NCBI GenBank assembly: GCA_046328715.1
Contig: JAXLWB010000013.1
Span: 159,988 to 223,987 of the forward strand
Direction of reading: 5' to 3'
Source: JAXLWB01 sp046328715
GTDB lineage: Bacteria; Chloroflexota; Anaerolineae; Caldilineales; Caldilineaceae
Length of the DNA: 64,000 nt
In this document: piece after piece, positions 36,803-45,547 of the stretch
Position numbering within the stretch: the first letter of the stretch is position 1
How the letters are laid out: each line of letters begins with the position of its first letter
The notes under the pieces: generated by a model
What the model was told of the DNA's origin: nothing
Database searches by the model: none
The model's input: only the letters and a program-made list of their open reading frames with translations
Translations under genes and position numbers: made by a program

Positions 36803-38689
36803 TTAGCGAGTGACGAGGGGCAAAAAGAGTGAACGGTTCGCTGGGCCTAGCTCGCCTATTACATGTAGCGTGCTATTAAATGGATCGGGCAAGGAAGATT
36901 CTCCACTTGCTGCGAAGTTTGTACGTCGACCATTATCAAATGCAACCAGGACAGGAGCCGATTCAATATCAACCAGTGCCTCGAATGTAACCGTAGCAAT
37001 CGCAAAGGGTGCTTGCACGCCAGTCCCCAGTACCCCTGCGGCTACATCTGCTTCACCGATTTCATTGTCAATGTGCGTCATCAGCGATATGACAAACGGC
37101 GCTGTAGGCTGTACGCCTACGGCTTTGAGGTGTGTCTGATCAAAGTTCAGGTAAACTGCACCTGCATTGATCAGATCAGAACTTTCTCCTTCAAGTCTAA
37201 CAGTCACTGCAATCAGATCGCCTGCTTTCTGATTGCTGATCTGCGCAATTTCGACGAAAGGACTGGCTGTATTGTAGGACACTGCTGCTGCTGACAATGA
37301 CCCTCCTGCCCACGGATCGCTCACCTGTCCAAAATTGTTGGCCAGCAAATGGAGGTCACTGTCATCAATGCACAGATCATCGTTCAGGTCGGCTGTTTCC
37401 AGGAAGGTTATGTTGCCGATACAGTGTGTGTAGTAATTTGCCAAAAGTGAGAAATCAAAGATATTGACCTCACCATCCTGTACAATGTCTCCTTCGTCAA
37501 GTTCTCCTGTGTCAATGGATACGATTGAGTTATTGATCGTCGCCTCAAACACACGGCGCAGTGAGTGCTCAGTTTTAACCGAAATGCTAAAGGGGCCAAC
37601 CGGTAAGTCCCGAATGGCAAAGTAACCGTTGTCATCGGTCATTGGTGTGTAGGTATGTGCTTGATTCTCGGCACTGAGCGGTGCAAACTCCACCTGTAAA
37701 GGTTGTCGCCAACTTGGATGGGGAGGATTCGAGCGCCCTTGCAAGGAGATTCGTCCTAACAAAGCAGGGGGCTGGAGTTCGGCAGTAGGTGTGAAGGTCG
37801 CCGTCGGCAATTCTGAAGGAATTGGTGTAGCCGTGGGTGACTCGGTGGGCGTAGGTGAAGGGGTTGCGGTTGCAGTGGGGGTAGCGGTTGCGGTAGCAGC
37901 CGGAGTATCTGTCAGAAGGAGTTCAATTGTGTCGCTGCTGCTAACACTTGTTGTATTGTTGCGCATCTCGATACTGACGCTGCGCTCGCCTGGGATAGCA
38001 GAAAGGGTCCATTGCAGATTGTTGCTAAATGGCTGCCAATCTCCCCAGGCATCGCTGTCATTGTGGAGCCGCATTTCGGTCCATTTGTCACCGTGAATAT
38101 ATAACTGCACAGAAGTCGATTCAGTTTGTTTTGCCTCGCTGTTGATGATGATGGGGTACACACCCGAGCGTGACCCAAAATCCTGCCCCCAATAGAGCTC
38201 GCTGTAGCCAACGCCGATCTCGCGGTAATGGGTATTTAAAATATTTGCTCGATGACCGGGGCTATTCATCCAGCCATCCATGACGGCAGTTGGATCGGGG
38301 TATCCCCAAGCGATGTTTTCGCCGAGCGTTCCACCCGAATAGAATTTGCCAAGGCGCGAATACCAGGCACAGACCTGCTGTAGTGCGCCATTTACCCGGT
38401 CATAACTATCATGTTCAAAATAATCATCCTGTTTCATGTCGACCATATGATAGCGCGCTGCATTACTTAAATCGCTGTTGATTTTTAATGGCGGCAGACT
38501 ATTCTCAGCGCGTTTGGCATTGACCAAGTCGACAACTTCCTGTTCCCAATCTGCGTTCGTCACATTCACTATCACAGCACTACAGCCAGTAAAAAGTGGC
38601 TCTGCATGGATTGATCCCCAAATAGAGAAAAGGAATAACAGCACGCTTACGAGGAGTACGGTGCGGCTAAGAAGATGGAAGCGTTTCAT
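36803..38689 (-). CDS. Exported CAP/SCP-domain protein with dockerin-like and cohesin-like modules
   Basis: 628 residues from the ATG at 38689 (CTGGAG upstream). After the signal peptide a bacterial CAP/SCP-PR1 domain spans about 45-190 (VVDLVNAKRAENSLPPLKINSDL, YFEHDSYDRVNG, GENIAWGYPDP, WMNSPGHRANILN, IGVGYSE). A TP-rich linker and a carboxypeptidase-regulatory-like fold (LQGRSNPPHPSW, YFAIRDLPVG) follow. Next is a dockerin-like pair of calcium loops (IVQDGEVNIFDFSLLANYY and LNDDLCIDDSDLHLLANNF). The last ~130 residues (DLIAVTVRLEGESSDLINAGAVYLNFD...) look like a cohesin domain. Dockerin and cohesin normally bind each other on different proteins; having both in one chain suggests self-assembly (inference). 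The C-terminus is RSLFLPLVTR. Confidence 0.85.
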   Translation of the reverse strand: MKRFHLLSRTVLLVSVLLFLFSIWGSIHAEPLFTGCSAVIVNVTNADWEQEVVDLVNAKRAENSLPPLKINSDLSNAARYHMVDMKQDDYFEHDSYDRVNGALQQVCAWYSRLGKFYSGGTLGENIAWGYPDPTAVMDGWMNSPGHRANILNTHYREIGVGYSELYWGQDFGSRSGVYPIIINSEAKQTESTSVQLYIHGDKWTEMRLHNDSDAWGDWQPFSNNLQWTLSAIPGERSVSIEMRNNTTSVSSSDTIELLLTDTPAATATATPTATATPSPTPTESPTATPIPSELPTATFTPTAELQPPALLGRISLQGRSNPPHPSWRQPLQVEFAPLSAENQAHTYTPMTDDNGYFAIRDLPVGPFSISVKTEHSLRRVFEATINNSIVSIDTGELDEGDIVQDGEVNIFDFSLLANYYTHCIGNITFLETADLNDDLCIDDSDLHLLANNFGQVSDPWAGGSLSAAAVSYNTASPFVEIAQISNQKAGDLIAVTVRLEGESSDLINAGAVYLNFDQTHLKAVGVQPTAPFVISLMTHIDNEIGEADVAAGVLGTGVQAPFAIATVTFEALVDIESAPVLVAFDNGRRTNFAASGESSLPDPFNSTLHVIGELGPANRSLFLPLVTR

Positions 38690-38931
38690 CAGATTACTCC
38701 AGTGTATCAAAGGTCAGCATAACCGAGTCGAGACTCGTATCTTATCTCCAGTAAAATCCATTTCTACATAGATTTGGGTAATTTACGACAGAAGGCTAAC
38801 AAACAAAAGCCTTACTGTAAGTATACCATGATTCTATTCAAAAAAGCTGACGAATTTCATGGTTTACTATGTCGTTTCAATTACAATTTTATGCTGCTTG
38901 TTACACGGCTTTTCTACGAAACGCTTTATTT

Positions 38932-39699
38932 CTATCCTTCCCCAACATCCAGAACTACCTGTGCTGCTGGGCTCAAACGGGCAAGGGTTTCGCCACTGAG
39001 CGAAGCTCGCTGATCTGTCTGTTGCTTCTGGTCACGCCGGCAATAATAGGAATGCATAGCTCGGCGCGGTCGATCCGTGCGGTTTAAGGTGCCGCCATGC
39101 CAGGTGTGCGAGTTGAAAATGACGACTGTTCCTGCTGGTGCCACCAAAATTGTTTCATTCGGATGAGGATCCATCGCATTTGCCATTTCTTGCTGCGGTG
39201 TTTTGCTCCAGTTTTGGGAACCGGGGACAACCCGAGTCGCTCCATTTTCAGTGGTGAAATCATCCAGTAGCCAAATCGAATTGCACACGTGAAAATCACC
39301 AGCTTCCACTGCACCGCGCCAATCCACATGCAACTGTTGTAGCCCTTCGCCTGGTAAGGCTGCCCTTGCATTGAGTGAAGATAATTTTAAGTTTCCTTTC
39401 AGAACTTGGGAGATTGCCGCTAACACACGCGGATGGGTAAAGCAGATTTCGAAAATCTCACCCTTGTTGACCAGGTTCGATAGGCGTATTGTGCCCTTCT
39501 CCTGATGCACCTCTAGCCCTGCTTTGTCACCTTCCTCGGCGGCCAGTTCGGCGAGCCGAGCGGTAATCATAGCAACCTGCTCAGGCGACAGGATATTGTA
39601 CAGCGGAAGATAGCCATTCTGATCCAAAAACGCTTTTTCATCAGCCGTGAGTGTCTGATCCGTTACACCGAGAGTCGTAAGGGCTTGTTGGATGTCCAT
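38932..39699 (-). CDS. Phytanoyl-CoA dioxygenase (PhyH)-family Fe(II)/2-oxoglutarate oxygenase
   Basis: 255 residues from the ATG at 39699, which has GGAG six bases upstream; the frame to 39870 runs through repeats. The iron facial triad can be placed at H124 and D126 (QLHVDWRG) and H201 (SHTWHGGTLNRT), with R212 or R213 as the 2-oxoglutarate ligand (DRPRRAMHSYY). PhyH-family enzymes hydroxylate small molecules; many bacterial members act on natural products, lipids or osmolytes. It is 85 bp downstream of the NagB-like gene on the same strand, with heptamer-like stuttering repeats in between. The substrate is not predictable from sequence. Confidence 0.9.
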   Translation of the reverse strand: MDIQQALTTLGVTDQTLTADEKAFLDQNGYLPLYNILSPEQVAMITARLAELAAEEGDKAGLEVHQEKGTIRLSNLVNKGEIFEICFTHPRVLAAISQVLKGNLKLSSLNARAALPGEGLQQLHVDWRGAVEAGDFHVCNSIWLLDDFTTENGATRVVPGSQNWSKTPQQEMANAMDPHPNETILVAPAGTVVIFNSHTWHGGTLNRTDRPRRAMHSYYCRRDQKQQTDQRASLSGETLARLSPAAQVVLDVGEG

Positions 39700-39710
39700 A
39701 AAGTCTCCTA

Positions 39711-39753
39711 AAAAGTGGAAAAGTGGAAAAGTTGCAGAGTTGCAAAGTTGCAG
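39711..39753. repeat. Stuttering short repeat (AAAAGTGGA / GAGTTGCAAAGTTGCAG)
   Basis: AAAAGTGGAAAAGTGGAAAAG followed by TTGCAGAGTTGCAAAGTTGCAG: two short tandem arrays with 8-9-nt periods in the gap between the PhyH and NagB-like genes. Confidence 0.6.
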
Positions 39754-39784
39754 GGTGAAAGAGTGTTCTTCCCTATGACAGTAA

Positions 39785-40558
39785 TCACAAGATGGGTTTG
39801 GCGGAATCTTGATCCAGATAAAGCCGAGCGTTATTGACGGTGCGCAGGATTGAGCCAGGATGATCTTCACTGATCGGCAACGTCAGACAATCGTGGACGG
39901 CTTGGGCCTTACGTGCTTCGGGCACAATGCAGAGGATGTGGCGCGGCGCAAGCAGTGCAGGCACGGTCAAGGTGATGGCATGGGTGGGCACATCGGCCAA
40001 GGTGGGGAAATGACCTTCACCGACCTGCTGGCGGCGACTGGCCTCGGCCAACTGTACCACTTTGACCCACACTGGATCATCAAAATCGGCATAGGGCGGA
40101 TCGTTGAAGGCAATGTGGCCATTTTCGCCCCAACCCATCGCCACCATGTCGATAGGCTGGCGACGCAACAACGCTTCATAGTCGCGACAGGCTTGCTCTA
40201 CATCGTTGGCTTGGCTGGGAACGGCATGAAAGGCCGCAGGTTGGATGGCATCGATAATGTGCTGGCGCAAAAAGAGTGGAAAGCTGGCTGGATGATGGGG
40301 AGCGATGCCGACATACTCATCCATGTGAAAGATCGTCACCTTCGACCAGTCAATATCACGAAAGTTGCGCAGCGCATGGAGAAAGCTCAACTGCGAATTG
40401 CCAGTGGCCAGGATGATCGTGGCAACGCCTTGTTGGCGGATTGCAGCTTGCAGTATTTGGCGGGCATCTTCGGCGGCAGCCTGCCCGAGTGCGTTTTGAT
40501 CGGGGTAGATGGTGACGGGCAGTTGATCAACTTGTTGTGTGATGGGTGTTTGGGACAT
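39785..40558 (-). CDS. Glucosamine-6-phosphate deaminase (NagB)-family protein
   Basis: 257 residues. Family signatures are LATGNSQLSFLHAL (phosphate loop), FHMDEYVG with D80, and GWGENGHIAFNDPP (144-155) with H148. NagB converts glucosamine-6-phosphate to fructose-6-phosphate and ammonia. In E. coli NagB the active-site loop reads DGH; here the aspartate position is N146 (ENGH), as in a diverged subgroup. The substrate may therefore be another amino-sugar phosphate, or a 6-phosphogluconolactonase-like reaction. The Shine-Dalgarno is weak. It may be cotranscribed with the PhyH gene downstream. Confidence 0.85.
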   Translation of the reverse strand: MSQTPITQQVDQLPVTIYPDQNALGQAAAEDARQILQAAIRQQGVATIILATGNSQLSFLHALRNFRDIDWSKVTIFHMDEYVGIAPHHPASFPLFLRQHIIDAIQPAAFHAVPSQANDVEQACRDYEALLRRQPIDMVAMGWGENGHIAFNDPPYADFDDPVWVKVVQLAEASRRQQVGEGHFPTLADVPTHAITLTVPALLAPRHILCIVPEARKAQAVHDCLTLPISEDHPGSILRTVNNARLYLDQDSAKPIL

Positions 40559-40737
40559 AGATAAATCGTATGACGAACAAGCAGGTAGATCCAGGTTAGT
40601 CGGATAGCAAGACAGTTACATGACAAGATCGTGAGGACTACTACCCACATGTCTCATTCTCCACTGCCCTACTGGATAGCACTCAATTTTGGATATTCGC
40701 AGTATAACACAGGAGAGATGAATTGGAGAGTGAATAT

Positions 40738-40821
40738 TAAACTGCGGTTGAAATGAAAACCGGATCTTTTTTACTCGAAAGATCCGGGAAATATCTGTTT
40801 TTCATTCAGAGCAGAGTTTAA
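40738..40821. repeat. 84-bp inverted repeat, left copy, flanking the BTAD/AAA regulator
   Basis: Begins TAAACTGCGGTTGAAAT and ends CATTCAGAGCAGAGTTTAA. Its reverse complement, also 84 bp and matching strongly at both ends, lies at 44286-44369. Internally it forms a hairpin (CCGGATCTTT / AAAGATCCGG). It ends 13 bp before the regulator's start codon. Confidence 0.8.
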
Positions 40822-40834
40822 AGGTTGAAGAACC

Positions 40835-43800
40835 ATGGTACAACCCCAAGCCAGCAAACTCCATATCGAACTTTTTGCTAATTTTCAGATTGAGTATGAA
40901 GGCAAAGTGATCGACACGATCAACACTGCGCGCCTTCAATCGCTGCTTGCCTACTTGTTACTCCATCAACACGCTGCTCAACCCCGACAACACCTTGCCT
41001 TCATCTTTTGGCCCGATACTGATGAAGCCCAAGCCTTCACCAATTTACGCAACCTGCTGCATAAATTGCGTCATGCGCTGCCCAATCCCGACTGTTTTTT
41101 GCAGATTGACGGCTATAGTCTGCAATGGCGATCCGATTCGCCCTTTACCTTGGATGTTGCCGAATTTGATAATGCTGCCGCCCATGCCGACGGTGAAGCA
41201 GAACTAATCCAAGCGGTGAAGTTGTACCGAGGTGATCTGCTGCCCAGTTGTTATGAGGATTGGATTCGCCCGCTACGTGAACAGTACCAGCAGAAGTTTG
41301 TCACCTTGCTTGAACGCTTGATTGACTTACTTGAGCAGCAGCGCAACTATGCTCCAGCGATTCGTTATGCCCAGTGCTTGCTTCAAGTAGACCCGCTCAA
41401 TGAGACTACGGTTTGTACGCTGATGCGGCTTCACGCTGCTACTGAGGATCGTGCCAGTGCACTGCGGGTCTATCAGAATTGTGTCGCGGCGTTAGAGCAA
41501 GAACTCGATGTTGAGCCTTCTCCAACCACTACAGAGCTTTATCAGCGATTGCTTCATATGGAAGCTGAACAGTTGCCACGTCAAATCGTCCAAGAAACGT
41601 GGTCATTGGTTGGGCGGCATCAGGAGTGGTATTTGTTGCAAAATCTCTGGCAACAGGCGACGAGCGGTCTGCCCCATTTACTTGTCTTGAGTGGCGAAGC
41701 CGGCATCGGCAAGACGCGACTGGCCGAAGAGTTGGTGGATTGGGTACGCCGCCAGGGTTTTGTTACTGCAACGGCGCACTGTTATGCCGCAGAAGGCGAT
41801 TTACCCTATGCTCCAGTTGTCGCTTGGTTACGGACCGCCGCTTTGCGCCAACAGATAACCTCATTGGAGCTGATTTGGCAAAGCGAGATAGCACGCCTTT
41901 TGCCCGAACTTCTGAACTTTTCTCCCCCGCCGCTCATCAGCAGCGGACAACGGCAGCGGCTCTTTGAAGCGTTGGCACGGGCGATTCTCAACTCGAAAAA
42001 ATCGCTTCTTCTCTTTATCGATGATCTACAATGGTGTGATCGAGATACGTTGGAGTGGTTACACTATCTTTTGCGCTTTGTCCAAGATGCAATCGAGCAA
42101 GGAAAGCGAATTCCGCATCTGTTATTATTGTCTACGATACGCAGTGAAGAGATGGAGAGTAATTCATCCTTGACCACTCTGCTGCTGACGTTACGCCGCC
42201 AAGCACTGGTGAGCGAAGTAAATTTGGGACCTTTGTTCCTGGAAGAGACAACGACACTGGCGAATGCGGTGACTGGTGTACAGATCTCCAATGCCGAAAG
42301 CGAACTGCTTTATCAGGAAAGTGAAGGCAATCCCCTTTTTGTGGTTGAGATGATGCGTGCCCGCAAAGGAAATGACTGGCTACCCACGAGTCGCCACCTG
42401 GCTCTTCCGACGACCCACCCATTGCCACCTAAAGTTCATGCGGTAATTCAAGCCCGCCTTGCCCAGCTTTCACCTTCTGGCCGTGAACTCGCAGGGTTAG
42501 CCGCCACCATCGGGCGTGCTTTTACACTCAACGTGTTAAGCAAAGCCAGCGAACAAGGGCAGAGCGAATTGATTCACAACCTGGATGAGCTTTGGCAGCG
42601 CCGGATCGTGCGTGAGCGAGGGCTGGATCGGTATGACTTTGCCCATGATAAGCTACGCGAAGTGGCCTATAATAGCTTGAGTGCCGCCCATCGTCATCAC
42701 CTTCATCAGCGTGTGGCAGAAGCAATGACCGTGGTTTATGCCAATGGGAATGGAACCGTAGCCAGCAAGACCGAATTGGATACAGTCAGCGGTCAGATTG
42801 CATCCCATTATGAACTGGCTGGATTGTTTACAGAAGCTGTGCCCTTCTACCTGCGGGCAGCCGAAGCAGCACAGCATCTCTATGCCAATCAGGAGGCCAT
42901 CGATGCCTATCGTCATGCTTTAGCCCTGCTCGAAGGGCCAATCGGTGAAACATCAACCCAGATTGCCAATGTGAGTGAAAAGCTCGGCGATCTTTTTAGC
43001 CTGATTAGCCAATACAGCGAGGCTCGCACCCAATATTTACGAGTCAGTATAATGCCCGGTTCGCTCGATCGCCTCGACCTGGCCCGTTTACAGCGCAAAA
43101 TTGGTAATACTTGGCGCGAGCAATACGACTACCCACAGGCCATGCAAGCCTACCAAACTGCTGAATCGACCCTGAATGAGCCTGCAAAAACGACGACCGA
43201 GGATGCGCAAAAATGGTGGCAAGAGTGGGTTCAGATCCAACTCGAAATTGATCTGGTGCATTACTGGCTGGCTGAAATCGAGGCAAGTGTCGAACTGCAA
43301 AATCGTGTTCAGGCCTTGGTGGAACAATATGGTACTCTGGCACAACAAGCAGCCTTTTTTCAACGACGTAGCCAGCTTGAGTTTCGCCGTCAGCACAGTG
43401 TTGCCAGTGATGCCGCCCTCCATTATATCCATCGCTCCTTTGATCTTTACCAGCAGTCCGGTCTGCCGAATGTCATCCCTTCTTCCTATTTCATGCTCGG
43501 TTTTATCTCGCTGTGGCATATCGATTTGCAGGATGAGCGAGGAACAGACTTGGCGCATGATTTGGAAGCTGCCAAGCAAGCGCTCAATCATGCTTTGCAG
43601 AGCGCCGAAGCCAGTGCCGATCTGAGCCTGCAAGCACGATCCCTCACCTATCTCGCCATTGCTCAGCGTCGCAGCAATAACCTGGTAGGAACCGAGAAAG
43701 TGGCATTGCGCGCACTTGACGTAGCCACCCGCAGCCACATGAACGAATATGTTGCCATGGCCAAGGCAAACCTAGCTTGGCTGGCTTGGCGCAACGGTGA

Positions 43801-44113
43801 GTATGACCAAGTGCAAAACTTGGGCAAAGCGGCGCTCGATCTCTGGCATCAACTGCCGATTACCCATGCCAGTGTCCCCTTTCAGTGGACGGTGTTGCTG
43901 CCGCTGCTGGCAAGCGATCTCGAACATGAGGAAGTCGAACGTGCCATTGAAAATGCGCGTACCTTGCTAGATCCCCATCTACAGAAATTACCCGACGCCT
44001 TAACCACGCAACTCCAACAAGCTGTGCAATGCTGGGATGGTGGAGCCACGATTTCAGCCCTACAATTTCTTCAACAAGCACTCTCACTTGCCCAGCAGTT
44101 GCATTATTTGTAA
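40835..44113 (+). CDS. BTAD/AAA-ATPase transcriptional regulator with TPR region (AfsR/MalT-like)
   Basis: 1092 residues. An N-terminal OmpR-type winged helix (IELFANFQIEYEGKVID...ARLQSLLAYLLLHQHAA, HLAFIFWPDTDEAQAFTNLRNLLHKLR) is followed by a bacterial transcriptional activation domain (about 105-250). An AAA/NB-ARC-like ATPase follows, with Walker A GEAGIGKT (287-294) and Walker B LLLFIDD (391-397). The C-terminal ~450 residues are TPR-like helices. Such proteins are large signal-integrating activators, switching on ligand or ATP binding. The gene stands alone, bracketed by an 84-bp inverted repeat pair and followed by a 16-bp-stem hairpin. Its target is unknown; nearby nagB-like, PhyH and lipoprotein genes are candidates only by position. 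Confidence 0.92.
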   Translation: MVQPQASKLHIELFANFQIEYEGKVIDTINTARLQSLLAYLLLHQHAAQPRQHLAFIFWPDTDEAQAFTNLRNLLHKLRHALPNPDCFLQIDGYSLQWRSDSPFTLDVAEFDNAAAHADGEAELIQAVKLYRGDLLPSCYEDWIRPLREQYQQKFVTLLERLIDLLEQQRNYAPAIRYAQCLLQVDPLNETTVCTLMRLHAATEDRASALRVYQNCVAALEQELDVEPSPTTTELYQRLLHMEAEQLPRQIVQETWSLVGRHQEWYLLQNLWQQATSGLPHLLVLSGEAGIGKTRLAEELVDWVRRQGFVTATAHCYAAEGDLPYAPVVAWLRTAALRQQITSLELIWQSEIARLLPELLNFSPPPLISSGQRQRLFEALARAILNSKKSLLLFIDDLQWCDRDTLEWLHYLLRFVQDAIEQGKRIPHLLLLSTIRSEEMESNSSLTTLLLTLRRQALVSEVNLGPLFLEETTTLANAVTGVQISNAESELLYQESEGNPLFVVEMMRARKGNDWLPTSRHLALPTTHPLPPKVHAVIQARLAQLSPSGRELAGLAATIGRAFTLNVLSKASEQGQSELIHNLDELWQRRIVRERGLDRYDFAHDKLREVAYNSLSAAHRHHLHQRVAEAMTVVYANGNGTVASKTELDTVSGQIASHYELAGLFTEAVPFYLRAAEAAQHLYANQEAIDAYRHALALLEGPIGETSTQIANVSEKLGDLFSLISQYSEARTQYLRVSIMPGSLDRLDLARLQRKIGNTWREQYDYPQAMQAYQTAESTLNEPAKTTTEDAQKWWQEWVQIQLEIDLVHYWLAEIEASVELQNRVQALVEQYGTLAQQAAFFQRRSQLEFRRQHSVASDAALHYIHRSFDLYQQSGLPNVIPSSYFMLGFISLWHIDLQDERGTDLAHDLEAAKQALNHALQSAEASADLSLQARSLTYLAIAQRRSNNLVGTEKVALRALDVATRSHMNEYVAMAKANLAWLAWRNGEYDQVQNLGKAALDLWHQLPITHASVPFQWTVLLPLLASDLEHEEVERAIENARTLLDPHLQKLPDALTTQLQQAVQCWDGGATISALQFLQQALSLAQQLHYL

Positions 44114-44190
44114 ATAGAGAGACTATCGATATCATGGCTAATGATTTGGAAACGAAAAATCGGCACAAATGGAACAAATTTTGTCAAATG

Positions 44191-44241
44191 GATGGAAAAG
44201 AACTCGAATTCTGAAAAATAAGATCCGAGTTCTTTTCCATC
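44191..44241. terminator. 16-bp-stem hairpin after the BTAD/AAA regulator
   Basis: GATGGAAAAGAACTCG (44191-44206) pairs perfectly with CGAGTTCTTTTCCATC (44226-44241), 19-nt loop. The pairing arm carries TTCTTTTCC, giving a modest U-rich end. Confidence 0.7.
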
Positions 44242-44285
44242 TGTGTGATACCCTTGTCAGTTCGAGATGCAGCTTCGTCAGCCAC

Positions 44286-44369
44286 TTAAACTCAGCTCTG
44301 AATGAAAACCGGATCTGTCTACTTGTAAAAAGTTCGGCAAAGATCCGGTTTTATTTCAACCGCAGTTTA
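44286..44369. repeat. 84-bp inverted repeat, right copy
   Basis: Reverse complement of the 40738-40821 copy at its ends (TTAAACTC(A)GCTCTGAATG and ATTTCAACCGCAGTTTA), with a diverged centre that still keeps its own stem (CCGGATCT / AGATCCGG). It ends 24 bp before the stop of the convergent lipoprotein gene. Confidence 0.8.
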
Positions 44370-44392
44370 CCAACAAACGCAGCTTGTCAAAG

Positions 44393-45397
44393 CTAGCGAA
44401 GCGCGCTCAGCGGCACTTGCAATAATCCATACTCAATCTCTGGCGAACCTACTGTCAGCGGAGCCGACTCTTCATAGCGACCATTTACGACATAAAGGGC
44501 ATCCCCAAACCGAATCGCAGTGGTTGGAATCTTAAAATCAAACGCTGGAGTGGTGACGGTAGCGAGGATGGAACCTTTAGAAAAATCGGCTTCTACTTTC
44601 ACCGCCGATAGTTGATTGGCATAGTTCTGCACGACATAGAGCATCTGTCCATCCAGCACCAAACCGTCGCCATAGGCGACATTCTGATCCGCCAAATCAA
44701 TCGTGGTAGCCGCACCGGTAGCTGGATCCACGCGGTAAAGCTTGCCTGTATCACTATTGACAATAATCAGCCAATTGCCATCGGGCGATACGACGATGCC
44801 GTTGGCTTGGAAGGGATATTCGCCAGTGCCCACGGCATACTCTCCACTCAACTGAATCGTTTCACCCACCGCACCGTCGAGCAGTTTGCCATCTGTCGCA
44901 AGCGGTACTCGATACAGAATCGGCACAAACGAATCGGTGGCATAGAGGGCGTCTTGAGTCACGACCAGGTCATTGACAAAGCCACCTTCTGCTCCGACGG
45001 CATAGCGGGCAAGCAATTTGCCGTTGACAGAGTCGTAGACCCGCACATCGCCCATCATCCCGCCAGCAACAAAAAGGTACCCGGTACGCCGGTCAACAGT
45101 CACCCCAACCGCCATCTGGTTTGGCTGCGCTGCGATCAAAACCTTGCCCTCCCCTGTCACCAGATCGCCGCGATAGATGGCACCACCCACAATCGGCGCA
45201 CTGTCACTGGCTACCGTTCCTAATGAACCGACGAAGAATGTACTTCCTGCGCCCAGTGCAATACCCTCGGGACGGAAGCCAACCGGCAAGTAAATGTTCC
45301 CCTGGACTGCTGGACGCTGGATCGGCATGCAGCCGCTGATGAATACCATCAGCATGACCATCAGCAGTGAAATTGATCTTATCTGTTTGCTAAACAT
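44393..45397 (-). CDS. SMP-30/gluconolactonase-like beta-propeller lipoprotein
   Basis: 334 residues. The signal peptide ends in an FISGC lipobox (C23). The mature protein is a repetitive beta-propeller: LPVGFRPEGIALGAGSTFFVGSL, VGVTVDRRTGYLFVAGG, VNDLVVTQDALYATDSF, NGIVVSPDGNWLIIVNS and YGDGLVLDGQMLYVVQN. This is the SMP-30/gluconolaconase/LRE or NHL-like pattern. Family members hydrolyse lactones or only bind ligands; the usual metal-binding acidic residues cannot be assigned with confidence here. GGAG precedes the ATG. It diverges from the Gfo/Idh/MocA gene across a 150-bp region containing a LacI-type operator. The two may therefore be coregulated sugar-related genes. Confidence 0.8.
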   Translation of the reverse strand: MFSKQIRSISLLMVMLMVFISGCMPIQRPAVQGNIYLPVGFRPEGIALGAGSTFFVGSLGTVASDSAPIVGGAIYRGDLVTGEGKVLIAAQPNQMAVGVTVDRRTGYLFVAGGMMGDVRVYDSVNGKLLARYAVGAEGGFVNDLVVTQDALYATDSFVPILYRVPLATDGKLLDGAVGETIQLSGEYAVGTGEYPFQANGIVVSPDGNWLIIVNSDTGKLYRVDPATGAATTIDLADQNVAYGDGLVLDGQMLYVVQNYANQLSAVKVEADFSKGSILATVTTPAFDFKIPTTAIRFGDALYVVNGRYEESAPLTVGSPEIEYGLLQVPLSALR

Positions 45398-45454
45398 AAA
45401 GTTCTCCTTTTTATCAATCGATTACGTCCTTCCTCTTTCAGTATCACACTGCCA

Positions 45455-45496
45455 GCGTTTCCAAACCGTTTCATCATGAAACGCTCCAGAAACGCC
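45455..45496. promoter_or_regulatory. LacI-type operator cluster
   Basis: A perfect odd-centred palindrome CGTTTCAT-C-ATGAAACG at 45467-45483 is flanked by further GCGTTTC (45455) and GAAACGC (45490) half-sites. GAAACG/CGTTTC half-sites are the core of many LacI-family operators. It lies between the divergent lipoprotein and oxidoreductase genes; no LacI gene is in the window. Confidence 0.6.
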
Positions 45497-45547
45497 AGGC
45501 TTGCTAGAGTGATTACAACGAATAACGATTCAAACGTGGAGGCAACC

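Noticed and set aside
40738..44369. Insertion sequence ends around the BTAD regulator
   Set aside because: No transposase is encoded between the repeats and no target duplication is obvious; kept only as an inverted-repeat observation.
45286..45303. IYLPV string in the SMP-30-like lipoprotein as another sorting tail
   Set aside because: It lies near the N-terminus just after the lipobox, not at the C-terminus.
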